DNA of 64,000 nucleotides from the NCBI RefSeq assembly GCF_020509005.1, contig NC_063014.1, forward strand, positions 372,001 through 436,000. The letters run 5' to 3'. This DNA is from Fulvia fulva (Eukaryota > Ascomycota > Dothideomycetes > Mycosphaerellales > Mycosphaerellaceae). Shown here one piece after another: positions 58,443 to 64,000 of the stretch (within the stretch, counting starts at the first letter, position 1; every line of letters begins with the position of its first letter). The notes under the pieces were generated by a model. It was not told the DNA's origin and ran no database searches. It was given only the letters and a program-made list of their open reading frames with translations. The translations under genes and the position numbers were made by a program.

Positions 58443-58817
58443 TCACCCCTGGAGATATCCTCCCCTCGCCTTCCATCGAGGCAATCGCGCCTCGCGAGTA
58501 GTCCCTTCCTGGCGGATCCGTTGGTACACAATGTACACCAGGGGAGCCGAAAGATAATACAGAAAATGGGTCGGCATTCCGCATTGCACGACGCCGCGTG
58601 CGTACGCATCATCGTGTATGTTGAACCAGGCCAGTACCGTATCGGCGATGTACCCGCCGAAGAACCGCAGAGCGACGAGACCCAGAAGCAGTGTTGTGAG
58701 CCAGATCTTGAAGATTGTCCTGTCGATTTGGACGCCGAGGATGGAGATGTTTTGTTGTTGTCCTTGGTTAGCTGTTGGCATGTTGGCCCTGGTCGGGGGA
58801 GAGCGGTGTGCCGGCAT
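58443..58817 (-). CDS. Small membrane protein, 112-124 aa, unknown
   Basis: One exon. Two hydrophobic stretches are likely membrane helices: IFKIWLTTLLLGLVALRFF and FLYYLSAPLVYIVY. A polar head (TANQGQQQNISILGVQ) and a basic tail (RQEGTTREARLPRWKARGG) surround them. I recognise no family. Two in-frame starts exist at 58817 and 58782. A similar-sized two-helix protein on the same strand lies 560 bp away. Confidence 0.5.
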   Translation of the reverse strand: MPAHRSPPTRANMPTANQGQQQNISILGVQIDRTIFKIWLTTLLLGLVALRFFGGYIADTVLAWFNIHDDAYARGVVQCGMPTHFLYYLSAPLVYIVYQRIRQEGTTREARLPRWKARGGYLQG

Positions 58818-59378
58818 GGTCTGGGGTGGCTCGTGGAGAGCAGTGGTTCAAGGATTATGGAGGCGAGCTACCTGTAGGTTGCTGTGCGGGAGTGGGTGGT
58901 TTGGGTTGGGTCGTCGCGAGGTCAGCAGGTTTAAGAAGATATATGATGAACGGATATTCCACATTCGTAGTGAATAAAGAGAGCCTAGGTAATGCCAATA
59001 TGAACAATGCCTTGAGGATTCGTCGTCAGTGGCGATTGAGTCCTTCATGAACATACTCTATTCCAAACAGTGCACGATGACATTCCTCATCAACCAGTCT
59101 ATGCCGAGTGCAGTGATGACAGAGGTGGTCGTGTATACAAGAGTCGAATTGTCTTTTCAGTGCTGCAGGAGTGACGGTGGAGCGTAGCAGATGCTAAAGA
59201 AGTGATCACAGTACGCCCTGCCTTGGGCGTCTCAACAACCTTGAAGGTATTTGGCGTAATTCAAAGTGCTCGCTGTTACTGTTCTTCTTCGAGAGCAGCG
59301 CGCCCACTTCCTATCCGCATGTGTGCATTCAAACCATGGTCGAAGGCTTCAGCTGAGTAGGTACCCACCCGTTGCCCT
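58818..59378. other. Intergenic between two small membrane-protein genes
   Basis: No gene, repeat or RNA recognised. Confidence 0.45.
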
Positions 59379-59723
59379 CTATCGTGGCAACCTTTGCTTG
59401 CCCTCCGCCCTACGTTGCCAATGACGACCGCAGAAAAGCAACAGGGGGAGAAGCCCCTGCAGCATCAAAGCGACCATGGTGATGGAGTTGAACATGAATT
59501 GTGCTCTCGCACTTGCTCCAAGGCCGAGTAGTGAAAGGGTGAAGCTGATGAGTTCGCTGCCGTACAATTGGAGCATCACGAAGTTAGGGAGGAACAACAT
59601 GTACCAGCCGATCAGATAGCGCATGCGAGTGAGCGTCCCCAGGATGCTCGTGTTGTCAGTTCTAGGAAGCACCGACGCCGCGTTGGCCGTGTAAAGAACC
59701 TGCGTAGAGCGTCTTCGTGACAT
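59379..59723 (-). CDS. Small membrane protein, 114 aa, unknown
   Basis: One exon. A basic start (MSRRRSTQVLYTANAAS) precedes two or three hydrophobic stretches: YLIGWYMLFLPNFVMLQLYG, LISFTLSLLGLGA and ITMVALMLQGLLPLLLFCG. The tail is basic (RHWQRRAEGKQRLPR). Size, strand and layout resemble the protein at 58443-58817, but sequence similarity is weak. No family recognised. Confidence 0.5.
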   Translation of the reverse strand: MSRRRSTQVLYTANAASVLPRTDNTSILGTLTRMRYLIGWYMLFLPNFVMLQLYGSELISFTLSLLGLGASARAQFMFNSITMVALMLQGLLPLLLFCGRHWQRRAEGKQRLPR

Positions 59724-60145
59724 GGCGCGTCAGCTGTGCTGTGTTCCCGACGTTATTCCAGAATGATCGAGATTGGGCACAAAGGCTCAATGAGATAGAG
59801 TAGGTTGATTCAGTCGGTTTATGCAGTGAGCAATGCCGAGCAGTCGAGTTTACAAGCCATTTGCGATGCGATTAGCTGTGAACATCGCAAAGTGTCGCAT
59901 GACAGCAAAGCAGTATTCTTGGTCGCTGGAGGGAGTGTGGCTGGGGTCTGGCATGATGTAACAGGTATACGAGGATGGTGAACACCGTTGGCCAGTACGG
60001 TAAGATTATCAGAAACTTGCAAAGAAAGATGTTGCTTGCATGTGGACTTATAGCCAAAACTCGGACGATCGATAGCAGAATGTTTGTCGTAGAGCCATCG
60101 GATGCTCGGACCCTCGATCTCGATGCCGTAAGAACAATCTGGATG
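59724..60145. other. Short intergenic gap
   Basis: 422 bp upstream of the small membrane protein gene and after the end of the NmrA-like gene; contains only short open frames. Confidence 0.45.
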
Positions 60146-60931
60146 CTAGCCAAAGATCCTGCTCTTGGCTCCGAGATAGTTGTAGTTCAGCAGCACCTTC
60201 CACGTCTCGTCGATCTTGCCAGTACCAACCAAGCCGACAGCTCTGCCACGAAACTCGTCCTTCCGCGAGGCGACTTCGCAGAAAGCAGCTCCCAGATCAG
60301 CATAACTGACGCCATTCACCGCAGCACCTTTGGAGATCAGTTCATATCCCGTGCGCTTTGTGCGGCCAGCTCCGTGAAGTGCTGGCGGATCAATATAAAT
60401 ATAGTCCATCAAGTCCGGCTGATTGCGCACAGTGCGTTCATAAAGTTGGCTGGCGCGCTCGATGTCGGAGTAGATGTAATGCAAGCAGAAGCTTAGGAAT
60501 AGCGTGACAAGCCATGGCGTGCCAGAGTTCAGCTCAAGATTGAGGGAAGCACTTCGTAGCTGGATCACAGTTGGCTTGGAATAATGCTGCTTGTTCGTGG
60601 TCTGCAAGCTCTCCAATGTATCAATGACCGTCCCCGCTGTGTCGTGGCACAGAGAGAGCCCGACCTTGCTTTCGTTGGTTGCCACCACGTTGAAGATCAC
60701 GGAGGCGCCTTCGAGACATTGTCCCAGTGCGACTATATCCGTCGAAGTGCCCTGGACAATCTTGATCTGGACGACTGTTGACTGCTCCAGCCCTGGAAAC
60801 GATGCCAAGAGCTTGTCTCTAGATCGCACGAGTATGCGAAGCGTGAGGTCCACCGGAGGCTCGGACAAGAGGCAGCGAAGAATGGCTGATCCTGTCCCGC
60901 CAGTAGCCCCAAGCAGCGCATACGTAGGCAT
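60146..60931 (-). CDS. NmrA-like NAD(P)-binding protein, 261 aa
   Basis: One exon; ATG at 60929-60931. The N-terminus is a Rossmann nucleotide-binding motif (MPTYALLGATGGTGSAIL) of the atypical short-chain dehydrogenase class, followed by LRILVRSRDKL and a GASVIFNVVATNESKVG block. The C-terminal half has YIYIDPPALHGAGRT and GYELISKGAAVNGVSYADLG, as in fungal NAD(P)H-binding (PF13460-type) proteins. Such proteins act as redox sensors or small reductases. The usual YxxxK catalytic pair is not obvious, which favours a sensor or ligand-binding role. No cluster partners are apparent. Confidence 0.8.
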   Translation of the reverse strand: MPTYALLGATGGTGSAILRCLLSEPPVDLTLRILVRSRDKLLASFPGLEQSTVVQIKIVQGTSTDIVALGQCLEGASVIFNVVATNESKVGLSLCHDTAGTVIDTLESLQTTNKQHYSKPTVIQLRSASLNLELNSGTPWLVTLFLSFCLHYIYSDIERASQLYERTVRNQPDLMDYIYIDPPALHGAGRTKRTGYELISKGAAVNGVSYADLGAAFCEVASRKDEFRGRAVGLVGTGKIDETWKVLLNYNYLGAKSRIFG

Positions 60932-62007
60932 CGTGATCAACTATCCGATGGGAGAGCCTTTGAGAGAGTAAGAGTCAGACACTGCAAAGCACGTTATCTG
61001 TTTGTCCTTCGTGCTCCGAGGTGCGCCCGTTCCGAAGATGCTGGTCTCAGCAAGCCTCTGGCAGATGCTGAACAGAGAATATATGACATCCTTCGCGCAG
61101 TACTGTAACGTGCGATGACATGGCTCGGGAGAAGTCGAGGGTGGCATTGAAGCGCTACGTGTGAGCGTCTCATTCGTGCTAATCAGTAGTCTTTGCAGCT
61201 AATGAACCTTATCGATCAGTGAAAGTACGATACCTTTGTTTGCTATCGCAAGCCATGGTGGTGACTGCGAGTTTACACCCATCGGCTTGTATGTCCACTA
61301 AGAAGTCTTCTGAGTGATGTTGCCTGGGTTGATTTGCTGTGTCTGCATTGTTGTAGATCTTTGTCGTTGGTAAGCCGCAGGTGCTGTGCTGCTATGCTGC
61401 AGACTGGAGTCCAACTAGTTGATGCACTGAATGCATTCGGCCACCCATAGATCATCGATCACTGCTGCAACGTACACGGAGAGCACCGCTATGCAGGATA
61501 CAGATCACATGCTTCCGGAATCCGGATCGCCTAATGAGATCGGACGGAGTCCTTTATGCAGCCGTTCCAGCATTTTTTCTCTTCTATCTCCGAAGTAACA
61601 GAGCCGTTTGACGTTCCAAGTCTGAGCCAAGTGTGTTTCAATCTTAGCGTTGTGGTAATGGGAATCATGTTTCCAGTCTTGGACCGAGCCCAAGGGACCA
61701 ACACCTATGGGTCCTCGAGTCGGAGGCACGCAACGAAAGCATCAAGCAGATGGCTGATAGAGGTGTCCCAGGCGAGGGAGCCTTTTCGACAGATGGGTTG
61801 TTGATGGAAGAGAAAGAGAAGCAGGTAGGGAAAGGGAGATGAAGTCGAGATGGGAGCGGGTCTCGAGGAGTGATCCCTGCTTTCTTGGCGTGTTGTGATG
61901 CCGATCCAAGCTCATCTTCCGACTGACAACACATCTGCACGTAAATCGAGGTGCCACGCGAGGAACAAAGGTGTTCTTCTTCATGGCGATGGTACTGGCC
62001 ACGAATT
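60932..62007. other. Intergenic, no supported gene
   Basis: About 1.1 kb. Open frames on both strands are short and without recognised motifs. Confidence 0.45.
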
Positions 62008-62132
62008 ATAGAGAGAAGACCTAAAAGACTTGCCCTTATATCTATTGATATATATAGCCTACTACTAATCTCAAGACTAGGATTGAAATACTAGCTTAAG
62101 ATTATTAATAACTTCTCTAGGAAGAAGTAGAC
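62008..62132 (+). mobile_element. Orphan Copia integrase fragment, RIP-marked
   Basis: Matches Copia-1 at about 4835-4955 (integrase start). It shares cttatatctattgatat-like and cttaagattattaataactt-like words and an almost identical ending, acttctctaggaagaagtag. It differs at many positions, so it comes from an older or different copy. No LTR is seen nearby. Confidence 0.75.
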
Positions 62133-62673
62133 CTTTGAGGCGGAAAGGCCACGCTCCATGGGCGTGGCGACCCTCGATTGGGCATACAATGTACGCCGTG
62201 TCCAGCTCGACGAGGTCCTTTTAGACTGACTCGGACTTCTTGACGCTCAAACTGAGCGCCTATGTTTCCCTAAACAAGACGGACTTAACCAGACATCACA
62301 CACCACGTGGCAGATGCGACACCCAGCTTTTGGTCCTCTTTGGGCAGCCACGCCCGAGAGCTATTCGTTCGCTTTTGACCGGTCATGCGAACAGTAAGCT
62401 GCTGCCACACTCCTGCTGTATGCCCCGCTTTGTGTACCCATTCGCTTACCGGTATGGACATGGGGGTGGCGGTGCGGTAGGAAACGCGACGATCCATACG
62501 ACCACAAGATCTCAGTGAGTCTAAGTATATGACAATCAGAAGGCTTGTCTACTTCCGGGTGTTTTGTGGCGGCCCAGGCCAGGATCGATTGATGACCGTG
62601 GTCTTCGGCACAGAAGGCGCATTGGATTCACACCACCGAAGCAGCATCAACGTGGCTTTAGCAGTCTACCACC
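62133..62673. other. Intergenic, Copia scrap to DUF6594 gene
   Basis: The first 90 bp may continue the Copia fragment in an un-RIPed form, but the match is weak. Nothing else is recognised. Confidence 0.4.
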
Positions 62674-63872
62674 ATGGCATCGGCAGCACACAGTCAAGGC
62701 TCCACGCCGCAGGCAGGAGCTTCATTAGCGCTTCAGTCGATCACTAACGCACACACTACAACGGCACAGGCGCCTGGAGGGTCACAGAAGAGTGTGACGA
62801 GCGTAAACTCTACACCTCCAATGGACAAGAAGGGCTATCCTGAGTTGTCGAGATTTATGGCACTGGACGATGGAATGTTGCAGTTCAAGCGATTTGCGGC
62901 GCTGAATGCCCATAGCCTGTTGATGCAGCAAGCAGAGCTTCTAGTCCTCGAGCAGAATCTCGGAGCCCGCGGCACGGCGGACAGACAATATGGTCATCAC
63001 ACTGAGGTTGAGAAGCTCATGGAACCCATCGCCGCAGCCTCGAATGTCAGCTCAACCCCGAATGTCAACGCAACCTCGAATGTCAAAACATACAATCAGC
63101 AGTGGGAGCTTGTCCTAGAGATCAGATCGCGCTTGAAAGACTATAGTAAGTCGTGCACCAAGCATAAGCGGAGACTGTGCTAAAAACTTCTAGATGAGGC
63201 ACTCTTGCGCCAAAGTGAGTTGTGCAAACTCCCGCAGCCCCGGAGGTACGACATGGAACAGCTTCGAGAGTGGCTAGCCCGGAAGAAAGGCGGCGACAAC
63301 TTTCTCGTTAGCGTTGAAGAGCTGCCCTGGCTTGCGGATGAGTCGAAAGACCTCCTAGCAGTCACCAGGGAGCCATTTGATGCTTTCACAGGCTGGGTTG
63401 CAGAGTCAGTTATTCCATGGCTCACGAAAGGACGTCAGAAGGTGCCTTTGATCAAGAAGGTAGCTCTCGCATACTTGAGATTCCTCAGCATGAAGGCTGA
63501 TCTTCCTACAGTCCCCCATAGTCGGACAAGAAGAACTTGGACTCCTCGACCATCCCGATCGAAAATACCGAAGAGCTTCGCGAGTGGTCGTCGTCTTCTT
63601 CTCGGCCCTCACGCCTTCATTGGCCATCCTCATTCTGTATTACATTCGAAATATGCTTGCTAGAATTTTGACAGCTATGGGGCTCTCCATTGTATTCGCT
63701 GCCAGTCTGGCATCATCAACCGAAGTGAGACCAGCAGATGTCTTTGGAGCGACCGCGGCGTGAGTTATCAGTGTGACCACTATGTCCAAAGGAGCATGCT
63801 GATGTTGATAAATCTAGATTCGCGGCAGTGCAAGTGGTGTTCATTGGGAGCAATAACATCACTAATACTTGA
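62674..63872 (+). CDS. DUF6594 membrane protein, 346 aa
   Basis: Exons are 62674-63145, 63194-63459, 63512-63759 and 63818-63872; all introns are 48-58 bp with GT..AG and the frames join cleanly. A low-complexity Ser/Thr/Gln head is followed by the family core: KGYPELSRFMALDDGMLQFK, LLMQQAELLVLEQNL, LKDYNEALLRQSELCKLP and LREWLARKKGG. The C-terminal membrane part has LTPSLAILILYYIRNM, GLSIVFAASLASS and the closing ATAAFAAVQVVFIGSN. This is the standard layout of the fungal DUF6594 family, whose function is unknown. The donor of intron 2 could also be 24 bp earlier (GTGCCT at 63442). The gene is undamaged. Confidence 0.85.
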
Positions 63873-64000
63873 ACGTACTCAATGATGATATGAAAGTAGA
63901 CATGATCACGAACACTGTACTTCGTTAGACGCATGCATTTGTTCAGGAATATCCATACTGAAGAAACATCAGTACCTCGCGCCGATGTGAAATTCTGCAA

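Overview
The window looks like part of the nuclear genome of a filamentous ascomycete, most likely a Dothideomycete. Genes are short with 45-66 bp introns (GT..AG with CTAAC/CTGAC-type branch sites). Gene families are typical of Pezizomycotina: DUF6604, DUF6594, a Zn2Cys6 regulator, a secreted lipase, a heme-thiolate peroxidase and a GPR1/FUN34 transporter. Repeats carry the scars of repeat-induced point mutation (RIP): CpA/TpG replaced by TpA, with TAG and CTA everywhere. The species is not identifiable from sequence alone.

Region 1 (1-22,420) is one nested retrotransposon block set in a purine-rich, TTAGGG-like low-complexity tract. A RIP-mutated Tad1-like LINE (minus strand) is split by a RIP-mutated Ty1/Copia element (Copia-1, 2451-7987, TSD GTTTA). 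A second copy of the same Copia (Copia-2, minus strand, 10756-22247, TSD AAGGT) sits at the LINE's 5' edge. Copia-2 is itself split by a nearly intact, non-RIPed Tad1-like LINE (13181-19118, 17-bp TSD). Removing that LINE and one TSD makes Copia-2 exactly 5,537 bp, the length of Copia-1.

Region 2 (22.5-28.6 kb) holds a CBS-domain protein, a large DUF6604 protein and a secreted lipase.

Region 3 (28.6-37 kb) looks like a small catabolic cluster: a DAL5-type MFS transporter (damaged), a PdxA-like dehydrogenase and a Zn2Cys6 regulator. A decayed CmcJ/NvfI-type oxidoreductase follows. A 350-bp dispersed repeat sits in the transporter's tail.

Region 4 (37-51 kb) holds a secreted heme-thiolate peroxidase, a GPATCH11-like protein, a WrbA/Pst2-type quinone reductase with a long open frame behind its UGA stop, a CitE-like lyase, and an unknown gene with one in-frame TAG. 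It also holds a zinc alcohol dehydrogenase, a small secreted cysteine-rich protein and a GPR1/FUN34 transporter whose first intron contains the second copy of the 350-bp repeat.

Region 5 (52.3-64 kb) begins with another RIP-damaged Tad1-like LINE, inserted 22 bp upstream of a DEDDh exonuclease gene. Two small membrane proteins, an NmrA-like protein, an orphan Copia integrase scrap and a DUF6594 membrane protein follow. Several single-copy genes carry one lesion each, such as a nonsense codon, small indel or lost splice acceptor. This suggests either an eroding accessory region or consensus errors; the intact four-exon DUF6594 gene argues against generally poor sequence.
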